Shown: positions 33,443-42,164, counted from the stretch's first letter. The stretch: 64,000 nt of DNA from JAFKKS01 sp050187875 (GCA_050187875.1 JBFWXB010000027.1:1-64000), one strand, 5' to 3'. The notes: a model not told the origin generated them from the sequence alone. Numbers and translations are program-made.

Positions 33443-36400
33443 TCACGACGCGGAATCTTCCGGGATCGGCTGTCCCCCGACTGCGAGTGGCTTGGCCATC
33501 TCAAAAAATCGACAGAACGCATTTGCCAGCTGAATTTGTCGCGGTGTGCGGCATTCCGCTTCGAATATCTGGGGCGAACCGACGAGAATCGATACACATT
33601 TGGCACGAGATGTCGCGACATTAAGTCGGTTAAGACTGTAGAGAAACTCCATCCCACGCGGTGCATCCGCATGGCTCGAGGTCGCCGTCGAATAGATGGC
33701 GATCGCTGCTTCCTGGCCTTGAAACTTATCAACCGTGCCGACGCGTGCGCGGGGCAGGCGTTGCTGAATCTCAAAGACCTGCGCGTTGTAAGGCGTGATG
33801 ATGACTATGTCGTCTAGAGTGAGCTGCCGCTCTTTCCCGTCGCGATCGACCCAAGTCGCACCATCGGCGAGGATCGCCGGCACAAGCCTACCGACCGCTC
33901 CCGCCTCTTCAGGCGAGCAATTTTGATTGCCGCTGTGGGCGACAGGCAGAAAGTAGAGACCGGAGCCATCAATAATCCTTGCAGCCTTGATAACTTGTTC
34001 TTCCAGTCCGTCCCTTGAGTGGAGCTTGCCGTCATAAAAGAGCTCAGATGTGTAGGCGCAGATGGCTGGATGCAGCCGCCAAGTCTCTCCCAGGAACAAT
34101 CCTCGATCCCGAGCGATGGTCCGCTCTCCACCCAGAATGTGGTTGAGCGCCGATACGTCAGTGCCCTCCGGATGGCTACCTTGCATTGGCTGATCGAGCT
34201 GTTGCGGATCACCGATCAGCACGACGGTCTTTGCCGCCTGCGAGACCGCAAGAACATTAGCGAGTGACATCTGCGCGGCTTCGTCGACGAACAACACATC
34301 GACCGTCTCGAACGCATCCGGTCGTGACCATAGCCACGCCGTGCCACCACCGACCGAAGCAGAGCCCCTTAACGCGGCGAACAGCTCATCGTTGCTGTTC
34401 GCGAACGAAAGACGGTGCTGGGGGTCTTCGGCCTCATCCGCCTTCTGGCAACATTGTAGCTCGATGCCTAATTCATCGGCCGCCTTGATTGTTGCGTTGA
34501 TCAGATTTCGGATAACCTTGTGGCTATTCGCAGTGATGCCGACCGTCTTTCCGCCGCGCACCAGCTCGCAGATCATGCGGGCGCCCGTGAAGGTCTTGCC
34601 CGCACCTGGTGGCCCCTGAATCGGCAGGATGCCGCCGGTGATGTGCGCGCAGAGCCGAACGGCGGCCTCGACGGCCGTCTCTCCGTCGCGAAGAAGCGGC
34701 TCACCGCCAACGCGCGGTTTCTCTTTCAGTAGGAGATCGCGAGCCGCTTGATAAGGCCCATGGCCAGCCAGCCCGTGGTCGGCGACATATTCGCCGATCC
34801 GGACTAACGCCTCGGCCATCACCTGGCCACTGACATAGCTGTGAGCAAACACCGCCTGCGGATGAAGGCCGGCGGTATCCTGTCGTTTCTTGATGTCGAC
34901 CGTGTTGTCCACAAAGGAGATTGCTTCGACCTTTCCCAATTTGGCACCGCCGACATTGCGGAGCTCCTCGCCGCCCCGAACCTCGGTTTCTTGGGGTGGG
35001 AAACGATAACGGTGGATTGGTGCCTTTGCGGTGCCGCCCACGGCGCCGACAAAGATGAGGCCGGACAGTCCGGCGCGCTCGTCTAGAAGTTCCTCGGAGG
35101 ACAAGTCGGCCAGCCGGAAATACTCCCACCACACCGCCTTTTCTTCTCGGCGGTGCCAGTCGAGAACGTTGGCCAAGACCCAGCGGGCTTGCTGGTCCTC
35201 ATTTTGTTCGACGGGATCGTCGGGAACATCGGCCGTCAGTCGACTGATCACCGCGTTGATTTTGATTAGCCAATCCGTGATCTTTTCCTTCGCCGCGCCG
35301 TCGCCAGGCTGCGGGCGAGGTACATCAACCCCGTCAGTGATCAGCTTAGCCCGATGCGATTCAAGCCAATTGCGCAACGCCGACGCCGAGCGGCAGTCAT
35401 CTTCGTTGTAGGCTCGCACAGTCGCTTTGGTGTCCTCGGAAACTGACGGAATATCGCCAAGCTCAAGGTTGGCCTGGAGATTGGCCAAGGCAACGTTCGC
35501 ATCATCGAGGGGCGTCCCGCGCTCGAACTCGTAGAACGGCTCCAGACGTTTGATCGAATAGCTTTCGACGCTTGCACGCAAGCCGTGCCGCACGACATGA
35601 TAGAGATCGACAAAAAGTCCAGCGCGGAGCATTCGGTCGATCTCTTCCTCGCGCGTGGCGTAACGACCCATCAGACGCTTCAAGGCTGCGGGCTCATAAG
35701 GGGCATAATGATAAATGTGCAGCCCAGGAAAATGCGCCCACCGAGCCATGATGAAATCAACGAATGTCTCGAAGGCGCGCTTCTCGTCGGTGCGTGAAAG
35801 GGCCCAGTTCGCCTTATAAACCGATGCGCCTTGCGCGTCCTTAAAGAGATAACCGAACAGATATTCGAGACCGTGCTCGCCAACGAAGGGGTCGCCTTCG
35901 AGGTCTAGGAATACGTCACCATCGGACGGTTCGGGAAGGCGGGCAAGCCCGAAGCCTGCTTCCACCGGCAGCAGCTCAAACTTGCCGGCCCCTGCCGCGC
36001 GCGCCTCCACCACGATGCGAGCTTGCTCGCGAATGCGGATATAAGAATCCACCGAGCCCCGGTTGGGCTTCCAATTGAGCGGCAACTGCATGCCGGCCAA
36101 GCTTTGCAGCGTCGCAATGCCGTGCGCCTTTAACTCGCTAATTTGAAGCTTCGAGATTCCCGCCACGAGACAAAGGTGATCGTCATCCCGGCGACGCTGG
36201 TCACAAGCGTGGCGCCATCGGCAGATTTCGCAATGCTCAATTGGATTGGGGTAGGTGTCATCTGCAGCCGGTTCCGCCATCGCAGCCAGCAAAGCGCGCT
36301 TTACCTTCCGAAAATAGGCGGCGTAGTCAGCGAACCGATATTGCTGCGGCTCAAATTCCGACCATGGTGCAACGACGTACATAGACTCGGGCGGCAATCC

Positions 36401-36877
36401 CTGCGCTTTGGTCAGCAGGTCGGAATAAAGACAGAGCTGGAGAATCGTCCCGGCTTTCGTTTCGCGAGCAAGCTTCGTGTCGATCGCCTCATAGGACCAA
36501 CCACCAAGCGCACTCGGCATCTCAACGCGGTGCAGGACATCGGCGCGTCCATTCCAGCCCTGGTCCGATAGGGCTCCTTGGACAATGACGGGAACCCCAC
36601 GCCGCATGGCGGCGAGCGTCGCCGCTGCTGCCTCATTCGTAACTTCAAAACCATCAATTCGGATGAGCTCCAGACCTGCTTTGGTCAGGTGTTCGATGTA
36701 CCCCTGCTCGTGCGCTGCACCGCGCTCGGCCAAAATTTGCAGTAGAGGGTCCCACACCTTTGGTTTGCCTAAAGCACCTTCGGCAACCGCACGGTCCAGG
36801 ACAGTGAGATGGCGGCAATGCAAATGACCGACCAGATCGGTCGCGCTTAGCTCGAAGAATCCCCCAACCTTCTTCAT
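33443..36877 (-). CDS. TM0106-type RecB-like nuclease fused to SF1 helicase
   Basis: This 1144-residue protein has an N-terminal RecB-family nuclease (about 60-200) with GRADVL, YEAIDTKLA (D-x-K) and QLCLYS. A Cys set C-x2-C-x5-C-x10-C near 213-232 suits an iron-sulphur cluster. A predicted RNase H-like DEDD exonuclease segment follows (DVFLDLEGDPF). The SF1 helicase has GPPGAGKT (about 755), VDVLFVDEAAQ, IGDPQQLDQP, FQGQEAA and LNVATSRAK. It should unwind and degrade DNA. ATG 36877 is preferred to a TTG at 36913. Confidence 0.85.
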   Translation of the reverse strand: MKKVGGFFELSATDLVGHLHCRHLTVLDRAVAEGALGKPKVWDPLLQILAERGAAHEQGYIEHLTKAGLELIRIDGFEVTNEAAAATLAAMRRGVPVIVQGALSDQGWNGRADVLHRVEMPSALGGWSYEAIDTKLARETKAGTILQLCLYSDLLTKAQGLPPESMYVVAPWSEFEPQQYRFADYAAYFRKVKRALLAAMAEPAADDTYPNPIEHCEICRWRHACDQRRRDDDHLCLVAGISKLQISELKAHGIATLQSLAGMQLPLNWKPNRGSVDSYIRIREQARIVVEARAAGAGKFELLPVEAGFGLARLPEPSDGDVFLDLEGDPFVGEHGLEYLFGYLFKDAQGASVYKANWALSRTDEKRAFETFVDFIMARWAHFPGLHIYHYAPYEPAALKRLMGRYATREEEIDRMLRAGLFVDLYHVVRHGLRASVESYSIKRLEPFYEFERGTPLDDANVALANLQANLELGDIPSVSEDTKATVRAYNEDDCRSASALRNWLESHRAKLITDGVDVPRPQPGDGAAKEKITDWLIKINAVISRLTADVPDDPVEQNEDQQARWVLANVLDWHRREEKAVWWEYFRLADLSSEELLDERAGLSGLIFVGAVGGTAKAPIHRYRFPPQETEVRGGEELRNVGGAKLGKVEAISFVDNTVDIKKRQDTAGLHPQAVFAHSYVSGQVMAEALVRIGEYVADHGLAGHGPYQAARDLLLKEKPRVGGEPLLRDGETAVEAAVRLCAHITGGILPIQGPPGAGKTFTGARMICELVRGGKTVGITANSHKVIRNLINATIKAADELGIELQCCQKADEAEDPQHRLSFANSNDELFAALRGSASVGGGTAWLWSRPDAFETVDVLFVDEAAQMSLANVLAVSQAAKTVVLIGDPQQLDQPMQGSHPEGTDVSALNHILGGERTIARDRGLFLGETWRLHPAICAYTSELFYDGKLHSRDGLEEQVIKAARIIDGSGLYFLPVAHSGNQNCSPEEAGAVGRLVPAILADGATWVDRDGKERQLTLDDIVIITPYNAQVFEIQQRLPRARVGTVDKFQGQEAAIAIYSTATSSHADAPRGMEFLYSLNRLNVATSRAKCVSILVGSPQIFEAECRTPRQIQLANAFCRFFEMAKPLAVGGQPIPEDSAS

Positions 36878-37056
36878 AGGTCGAAAAGTACTCCGCCAGG
36901 GCGCGGCCCGCAAAGCACCTGACGTTTCCGTCCACGGATCGAATTCAGCAAAGCCGCTTCGAATTGCAGCGAAGATCTGCGGTGTAAATCGGCGAGAGAA
37001 TGTTAATTTCCAGTCCTGGCGCTGAACCGAGCGAGAGTTCGCGCTATACTGAACAG

Positions 37057-37779
37057 ATGCAGGAAATTGAGGAATTTAGCGACGAACGAAACAAGTCCTG
37101 GTGCATCCATTGCGGTCAGTGGCTCGCACAGGCGGAAACGAATGAAGATCACGTCCCTTCGAAAAGCCTGCTGCAAAAACCTCGTCCGCACCATCTGCCG
37201 GTCGTAAGAATCTGCAAGCCATGCAACTCAAGCTTCTCTAGCGACGAGCAATACCTCGTAGCATTCTTGAGTTCGGTCTTGGCGGGATCGACTGATCCCT
37301 CGGCACAGAAGAATGCAAGCGCCGCCCGGTCACTCGGCAACAGTGCGAAACTGAGAGCGCTAATTGATCGCTCCAGCTCAAGTTATCACACAGTCGGTGG
37401 TGAGATATGCACAGTCTGGAGGCCGGAGATGCATCGGGTCAACCGCGTGGTCGTCAAGAATGCTCGCGGACACGCTTATTTTGAATTCGGTGAACCGATG
37501 ATGACCGAGCCGACGCACGTATGGGCTTGTCCTTTGGAATCTATGACATCGAAAGACCGGGAGGATTTCGAAGGAACTGTCTACTCAGGGCAGTTCTCGC
37601 CGTGGCCCGAAGTCGGCAGTCGGATGATGACGCGTGTGTTGACGGGGCAAGATATGGCAGGTCCTTGGGTGATCGTGCAGCAGGGTGTTTACCGCTACTC
37701 CGTTTCACAGTGCGGAGGCTTGCTGGTTCGATCAGTGCTTTCAGAGTATTTGGCGACTGAAGTGTATTGGGAGCAGTAG
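37057..37779 (+). CDS. HNH-like zinc-finger protein, putative endonuclease
   Basis: This ~240-residue protein is divergent from the helicase gene. CIHCGQ, EDHVPSKSLL and RICKPCNSSFSSDEQYL form two Cys pairs around a His-containing centre, resembling the HNH/beta-beta-alpha-metal nucleases. The catalytic His would be in EDHVPSK. The C-terminal half is beta-rich and unrecognised. ATG 37057 comes shortly after TATACT; an in-frame ATG at 37000 is also possible. It is the last gene of the island before tRNA-Arg and may be a separate defence gene. Confidence 0.65.
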   Translation: MQEIEEFSDERNKSWCIHCGQWLAQAETNEDHVPSKSLLQKPRPHHLPVVRICKPCNSSFSSDEQYLVAFLSSVLAGSTDPSAQKNASAARSLGNSAKLRALIDRSSSSYHTVGGEICTVWRPEMHRVNRVVVKNARGHAYFEFGEPMMTEPTHVWACPLESMTSKDREDFEGTVYSGQFSPWPEVGSRMMTRVLTGQDMAGPWVIVQQGVYRYSVSQCGGLLVRSVLSEYLATEVYWEQ

Positions 37780-37921
37780 GGGCACACTCGGTCGGATGCT
37801 CGTGACCGCTAATGGACGCACCTGGCGCTTCCCTCAATTTGCGACACATACGCGACCAGTTCGCCGCGCCGATCGGCGCGCGCAACCGCGCCCGCGTGAG
37901 TCATTGATTTCAAAAAGAAAA

Positions 37922-37998
37922 TGGCGCGCCCGAAGAGATTCGAACTCCTGACCCCCAGATTCGTAGTCTGGTGCTCTATCCAGCTGAGCTACGGGCGC
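37922..37998 (-). tRNA. tRNA-Arg (anticodon ACG)
   Basis: A 77-base cloverleaf on the - strand starts GCGCCCGTAGCTCAG. It has the anticodon loop CTACGAA, T-loop TTCGAAT and acceptor CGGGCGC, with discriminator G and encoded CCA (37922-37924). ACG is deaminated to ICG and reads CGU/CGC/CGA. The 3' end points to the defence island, the usual side for integration into a tRNA gene. A T-rich run follows the 3' end and may terminate the transcript. Confidence 0.95.
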
Positions 37999-38224
37999 TT
38001 GTGCCATGATCGCCTTGGCCCGGAGGGCAGGCGCGGCCGGGGATAGCTAACGTCTCGCGGCCAATATGGCAAGCCGCACGCGATCCAGCCGTCCCCGCCG
38101 GCGCGCGGATGAGGGGCTGAAAGCCTACGTTTTTCAAGGCTGTCGCGATCCCTAACCCTTCCTTCATGTTCGCTCTCTAATTTTCACGAGCCCGCAGAAT
38201 GCGTGGTGCGTTGGAGTCGAGAAC

Positions 38225-39313
38225 ATGACCGCCCAGGGAGCCCTGATTAAAGACGTCGAAAACGTCGTGCGGGGGGCCTCACCCCTTCGGCGCGCCAATG
38301 CGTTGAAGCAGGTCACGACGCTGTTCCTGCATGGGGCCGGGGCTTTCAGCGACGCCCAGATCGAGCTGTTCGACGACGTCTTCCGCCGCCTCGTCATCGA
38401 GATCGAGGCCGCTGCGCTGGTCGACCTCGCGCAGACCCTGGCGCCGATCGCGAGCGCGCCGCCCGGCATCATCCGCACGCTCGCCCACGACAACGATATA
38501 GCGGTCGCCGGGCCCGTCTTGTCGCAGTCGCCGCGGCTCACCGACGAGGACCTCATCGTCATCGCGCAGAACAAGCCGCAGGCGCACCTCCTGGCGATTT
38601 CCGGCCGCAAGCAGGTCTCCGAGCATGTCACCAACGAACTCGTTCGCCGCGGCGACCTCGCCGTGCTCGACAAGATCGTCAGCAACCAGGCGGCACGGTT
38701 CTCGGACGCCGGCTTCGCCGTGCTGGTGAGCCGCGCTGCCGGCGACCGCGCGCTTTCCGATCGGGTCGGCAGCCGCGCCGACATTCCCGCGCCTTTGTTT
38801 CGCAAGCTCGTCGCGCAGGCGACGGCGACGGTGCGCGAGCGCCTCATCGGCGCAACGGGCGGGAAGGCGCAGGACGACATCGCCCGCGTCACCGAGAAGG
38901 CGGCCGACGACATCATGCTGACCGGTCTTGGAGGGCGTGATTACGCGGCGGTCAGCCGGCGCATCGATGTCGCGTATGGAACGCTCGAAGACATGGAAGC
39001 GCGCCTCGTCGCCTTCGCCGCCGAAGGGCGCGTCGAGGAGACGGTGGTCGCCATCTCGCAAATCTGCAGGCTTTCGATCGAGGTCGCCGACCGGCTGGTG
39101 AATGGCGGGCGGCCCGATTCCTTCCTGATCCTCGGCAAGGCGATGCAGTTCCAGTGGTCGACGGTCGCCGCGGTCATCGCGTTGCAACTCGGCGCCGATA
39201 CGCCGGCGATCGAACGCGCGCGCGGACAGTTCGATCGTCTTTCGAGCGCGACATCGGAGCGCGTGCTCGGCTTCTGGCAGGCACGCGCCCCGGCCGCGGC
39301 AGCGGCGCATTGA
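38225..39313 (+). CDS. DUF2336 domain protein
   Basis: This 362-residue, mostly helical protein belongs to the alphaproteobacterial DUF2336 family. It has repeated two-helix units such as LTDEDLIVIAQNKPQAHLLAISGRK and a conserved LVRRGDLAVLDKI/VSNQAARFSDAGF region. The repeats look HEAT-like and suggest a protein-binding scaffold; the molecular role is unknown. ATG 38225 lacks a strong ribosome site. It marks the return to core chromosome after the tRNA. Confidence 0.8.
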   Translation: MTAQGALIKDVENVVRGASPLRRANALKQVTTLFLHGAGAFSDAQIELFDDVFRRLVIEIEAAALVDLAQTLAPIASAPPGIIRTLAHDNDIAVAGPVLSQSPRLTDEDLIVIAQNKPQAHLLAISGRKQVSEHVTNELVRRGDLAVLDKIVSNQAARFSDAGFAVLVSRAAGDRALSDRVGSRADIPAPLFRKLVAQATATVRERLIGATGGKAQDDIARVTEKAADDIMLTGLGGRDYAAVSRRIDVAYGTLEDMEARLVAFAAEGRVEETVVAISQICRLSIEVADRLVNGGRPDSFLILGKAMQFQWSTVAAVIALQLGADTPAIERARGQFDRLSSATSERVLGFWQARAPAAAAAH

Positions 39314-39333
39314 TTCGGAGAGCGAGGCGACCA

Positions 39334-39500
39334 TCATCCCTCCCCGGAGGGGAGGGTGGACGACGCACTCGGGTCGGCGCTTTTGCGCCGCCCGAGCACA
39401 GGCTCCGCGTCGGCCGGGTGGGGACAAGCTGCAAGATTACCCCACCCGTCTCCTCACTCGCTGTGCTCGCTCGGAGCCACCCTCCCCTGCGGGGAGGGAT
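39334..39500. repeat. Palindromic intergenic repeat (CCCTCCCC type)
   Basis: The outer arms TCCCTCCCCGGAGGGGAGGG and CCCTCCCCTGCGGGGAGGGA enclose further inverted sequence (TTTTGCGCC, CTCACTCGCTGTGCTCGCTC). It lies between the convergent DUF2336 and trmB genes. It looks like a dispersed palindromic element of Hyphomicrobiales and may also act as a transcription end. Confidence 0.6.
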
Positions 39501-39523
39501 AAGAACGCGGCAATCTCCGCTAG

Positions 39524-40249
39524 CTACCGCCGCACGAAAGTCAGATACGTTCCGCGGCGACCTTCACGCAGGGCCTTCGCCTCGTAGCGCGTGCCGCCGA
39601 AGCCCGGCCAGGGCTCGCGCCAGTCGTCGGCGCGCGTCGCCGGCCAAATGAAATCGCCTGCGCGCAGGAAGCGCCATAGCGTCCAGGCGACGTAATCGGC
39701 AATGTCGCTCGCGAAGCGGAACTCACCCCCGTTACACAAGACGCGTGCGAAGGTGGCAATCCGCTTTTCTTGCACGAAGCGGCGCTTCCAGTGGCGGCGT
39801 TTCGGCCAAGGATCGGGATAGAGAAGGGTGATGCGTTCAAGCGACGCCGGCGGCAGCCAGCGCAGAAGCTCCTCCGCGTCACCCGCATGCAGACGGATGT
39901 TGCGCAAGCCTGCGGATTTGATCGCGGCCAGCGCTTTCGCCATGCCGTTGACGAAGGGCTCGCAGCCGATGAAGCCGATGTCGGGATGCGCCATCGCCTC
40001 AGCGATGAGATTCTCGCCACCGCCGAAGCCGATCTCCAGCCGCACGGCGCGGGTCGTGTCGGGAAAGAGTGCTGAGAGGCTCAGCGGCGCGGGCGATGCG
40101 AGGTCGAGCGCGAGCCGCGGCAGCAGCGTGTCGAAAAGTTCTGCCTGTCCCGCGCGCAGGCGATGTCCTTTGCGGCGGCCAAAAAACGCGCCGCCGCCCG
40201 CGGGCGGCGCGCCCGCAAGCGGCGACGGAGAGCCTGAGCGAGGCGCCAG
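39524..40249 (-). CDS. trmB: tRNA (guanine-N7)-methyltransferase TrmB (start unresolved)
   Basis: TrmB uses SAM to methylate G46 of tRNA. The N-terminal FFGRRKGHRLRAGQAEL (codons from 40186), RLEIGFGGGENL, the core GCEPFVNG and LLYPDPWPKRRHWKRRF are all present, so the protein is complete. However, this frame has no ATG, GTG or TTG between metK and the conserved N-terminus; the first GTG (40045) would remove about 45 conserved residues. I place the start at CTG 40249 provisionally. A metK terminator hairpin overlaps the early codons. Confidence 0.78.
   Translation of the reverse strand: MAPRSGSPSPLAGAPPAGGGAFFGRRKGHRLRAGQAELFDTLLPRLALDLASPAPLSLSALFPDTTRAVRLEIGFGGGENLIAEAMAHPDIGFIGCEPFVNGMAKALAAIKSAGLRNIRLHAGDAEELLRWLPPASLERITLLYPDPWPKRRHWKRRFVQEKRIATFARVLCNGGEFRFASDIADYVAWTLWRFLRAGDFIWPATRADDWREPWPGFGGTRYEAKALREGRRGTYLTFVRR
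40181..40212 (-). terminator. Rho-independent terminator of metK, overlapping the trmB 5' end
   Basis: On the - strand a GC-only hairpin (complement of 40187-40212, with a three-base bulge) is followed by six T (40186-40181). It lies about 50 bases after the metK stop. The T run is at the same time the Phe-Phe codon pair of TrmB, so trmB expression must be by read-through or from elsewhere. Confidence 0.65.
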
Positions 40250-40260
40250 CGCCCGCTCCG

Positions 40261-41457
40261 TTAGTTCACAACAGCGGAGCGGATCGCGTCGGCGAGGTCC
40301 GTCTTCTCCCAGGAGAAGCCGCCGTCGGCTTCCGGCGCGCGGCCGAAGTGACCGTAGGCCGAGGTGCGCGCATAGATCGGACGGTTGAGCGCAAGGTGCG
40401 CGCGGATGCCGCGCGGCGTGAGGTCCATCACCTCGCTCAGCGCCTTCTCGAGACGATCCTCCGCGACCTGTCCGGTGCCGGCGAGATCGACATAGAGCGA
40501 GAGCGGCTTGGCGACGCCGATCGCGTAGGAGAGCTGGATCGTGCAGCGCTCGGCGAGGCCTGCGGCGACAACGTTCTTCGCGAGGTAGCGCGCGGCGTAA
40601 GCGGCGGAGCGGTCGACCTTCGTCGGGTCCTTGCCGGAGAAGGCACCGCCGCCATGCGGCGCCGCGCCGCCATAGGTGTCGACAATGATCTTGCGCCCGG
40701 TGAGGCCGCAGTCGCCGTCGGGGCCGCCGATGACGAACTTACCGGTCGGATTGACGTGCCAGACGGTGTTCTTCGTGATCCAGCCGCCGGGCAGCGCTTT
40801 CGTCACGTACGGCTCGACGAGCGTCTTGATGTCGTCGGAGGAAAGTTTCTCGTCGAGATGCTGCGTCGAGACGACGATCTGCGTCGCTTCGACGGGCTTG
40901 CCGTTGTCGTAGCGCACCGTCACCTGGCTCTTGGCGTCGGGGCCGAGCTTGTCGGTCGTGCCGGCGTGGCGCGCATCCGCCATCAGCTTGAGGATCTTGT
41001 GCGCGTAGTAGATCGGCGCCGGCATCAGCTCCGGCGTCTCGCGGCAGGCGTAGCCGAACATGATGCCCTGGTCGCCGGCGCCTTCGTCCTTGTTGCCGCT
41101 CGAGTCGACGCCTTGCGCGATGTCTGCCGACTGCGCATGCAGCAGCACCTCGACTTTCGCCTTCTCCCAATGGAAGCCGTCTTGCGCATAGCCGATTTCC
41201 TTGATCGCAGCGCGAGCGCGCTCGACGATCAGCTCAGGTGTGATGCTTTTCGGTCCGCGCGTTTCGCCGGCGATGATCACGCGGTTGGTCGTGCAGAGCG
41301 TTTCGCAAGCGACGCGCACCTGGTTCACATCCAGACCTTCCTTCGGCGCGGCGGCGAAGAACGCGTCCACGACCTCGTCGGAAATGCGGTCGCAGACCTT
41401 GTCGGGATGTCCCTCGGACACGGACTCGCTGGTGAAGAGATAGTTCTTGCGGGACAT
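40261..41457 (-). CDS. metK: S-adenosylmethionine synthetase
   Basis: This 398-residue enzyme makes SAM from methionine and ATP. Signature segments are SVSEGHPDK near the start, GAGDQGIMFGYA and GGGAFSGKDPTKVDRS. ATG 41457 (MSRKNYLFTS) follows AAGGAAGG and is preferred over an upstream in-frame start at 41499. SAM is the substrate of TrmB next door. The 223-base leader after the XRE gene shows no SAM riboswitch that I can recognise. Confidence 0.97.
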   Translation of the reverse strand: MSRKNYLFTSESVSEGHPDKVCDRISDEVVDAFFAAAPKEGLDVNQVRVACETLCTTNRVIIAGETRGPKSITPELIVERARAAIKEIGYAQDGFHWEKAKVEVLLHAQSADIAQGVDSSGNKDEGAGDQGIMFGYACRETPELMPAPIYYAHKILKLMADARHAGTTDKLGPDAKSQVTVRYDNGKPVEATQIVVSTQHLDEKLSSDDIKTLVEPYVTKALPGGWITKNTVWHVNPTGKFVIGGPDGDCGLTGRKIIVDTYGGAAPHGGGAFSGKDPTKVDRSAAYAARYLAKNVVAAGLAERCTIQLSYAIGVAKPLSLYVDLAGTGQVAEDRLEKALSEVMDLTPRGIRAHLALNRPIYARTSAYGHFGRAPEADGGFSWEKTDLADAIRSAVVN

Positions 41458-41680
41458 CGGCAGAGACCTTCCTTGGACGGAGACTTCGACGCCGGTCATG
41501 AGCTCAGATCATGGGCTCGGAGCAGGGCCCCGGGCTTCGGCGCCGGGATGCATTCAATCGAAAGATGGCGAGGGCAGGGCCGTCGCCGGACGCAGATGCA
41601 CGGCAATGTGGCCGCGCTCGACCGCGGGGTTGTTGCAGCGTCTTTTCGCGGGGTCAAGGCCGGCAGCGATGCCGACGGCT

Positions 41681-42091
41681 TTAATCCTTGGCGTGGCCGG
41701 CGATGGCCTCGACCAGATCGACGATCCGGCGGCGAATCTTGCCGTCGGCAATCTGCTGAAAGGCCTTGACCAGGGCGAGACCGTCGGAGGTGGCCAAGAA
41801 GTCGGCGACATAGGCGGGAGATTGCGCTTCGCTGAGCCCAGGAGTGCCAGTGCCCATCCCGCTCGGCGCGCCCTCGTAGAAGAAAGCCACCGGCACCTGC
41901 AGGGTTTCGGAAATTTGCGCCATGCGGCTGGCGCCGATGCGATTGGTGCCCTTTTCGTATTTCTGGACCTGCTGGAACGTCAGGCCGAGCGCAGCACCCA
42001 GCTTCTCCTGGCTCATGCCGAGCATCATGCGGCGCATGCGCACGCGGCTTCCCACATGCTTGTCGATGGGGTTGGGCGCCTTCATCGCCAT
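41681..42091 (-). CDS. XRE-family transcriptional regulator
   Basis: This ~136-residue regulator has a helix-turn-helix (MSQEKLGAALGLTFQQVQKYEKG) about residues 25-47. A C-terminal region ends DLVEAIAGHAKD. This protein is conserved between lnt and metK in Hyphomicrobiales. ATG 42091 (MAMKAPNPIDKH) has a GGGAG upstream; a second ATG follows two codons later. The inverted repeat at 42151-42164 could be its own operator. Targets are unknown. Confidence 0.85.
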   Translation of the reverse strand: MAMKAPNPIDKHVGSRVRMRRMMLGMSQEKLGAALGLTFQQVQKYEKGTNRIGASRMAQISETLQVPVAFFYEGAPSGMGTGTPGLSEAQSPAYVADFLATSDGLALVKAFQQIADGKIRRRIVDLVEAIAGHAKD

Positions 42092-42150
42092 GGAATAGGT
42101 TGCTCCCGTACTCGAAACGAGGCACCGCGCTTCCGGCAATTCTCACATAT

Positions 42151-42164
42151 TGCAAGCATTTGCA
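42151..42164 (-). promoter_or_regulatory. Candidate operator in front of the XRE gene
   Basis: TGCAA-GCAT-TTGCA forms a short inverted repeat in an A/T-rich patch about 60 bases upstream of the XRE start. An inverted repeat in that position suits autoregulation by the HTH protein. There is no direct evidence of binding. Confidence 0.3.

Noticed and set aside
19920..36877. Naming the island DISARM, BREX, Druantia or Dnd
   Set aside because: Single components resemble parts of these systems, but the hallmark proteins (DUF1998 protein, PglZ-type protein, DruE, DndBCDE) are not seen.
41458..41680. A possible SAM riboswitch in the metK leader
   Set aside because: The leader can form GC-rich hairpins, but I could not find the conserved core of SAM-I, SAM-II or SAM/SAH riboswitches.
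40069..41769. A 566-codon + strand frame across trmB and metK
   Set aside because: It is antisense to metK and trmB, whose conserved motifs are intact; the frame is a GC artefact.
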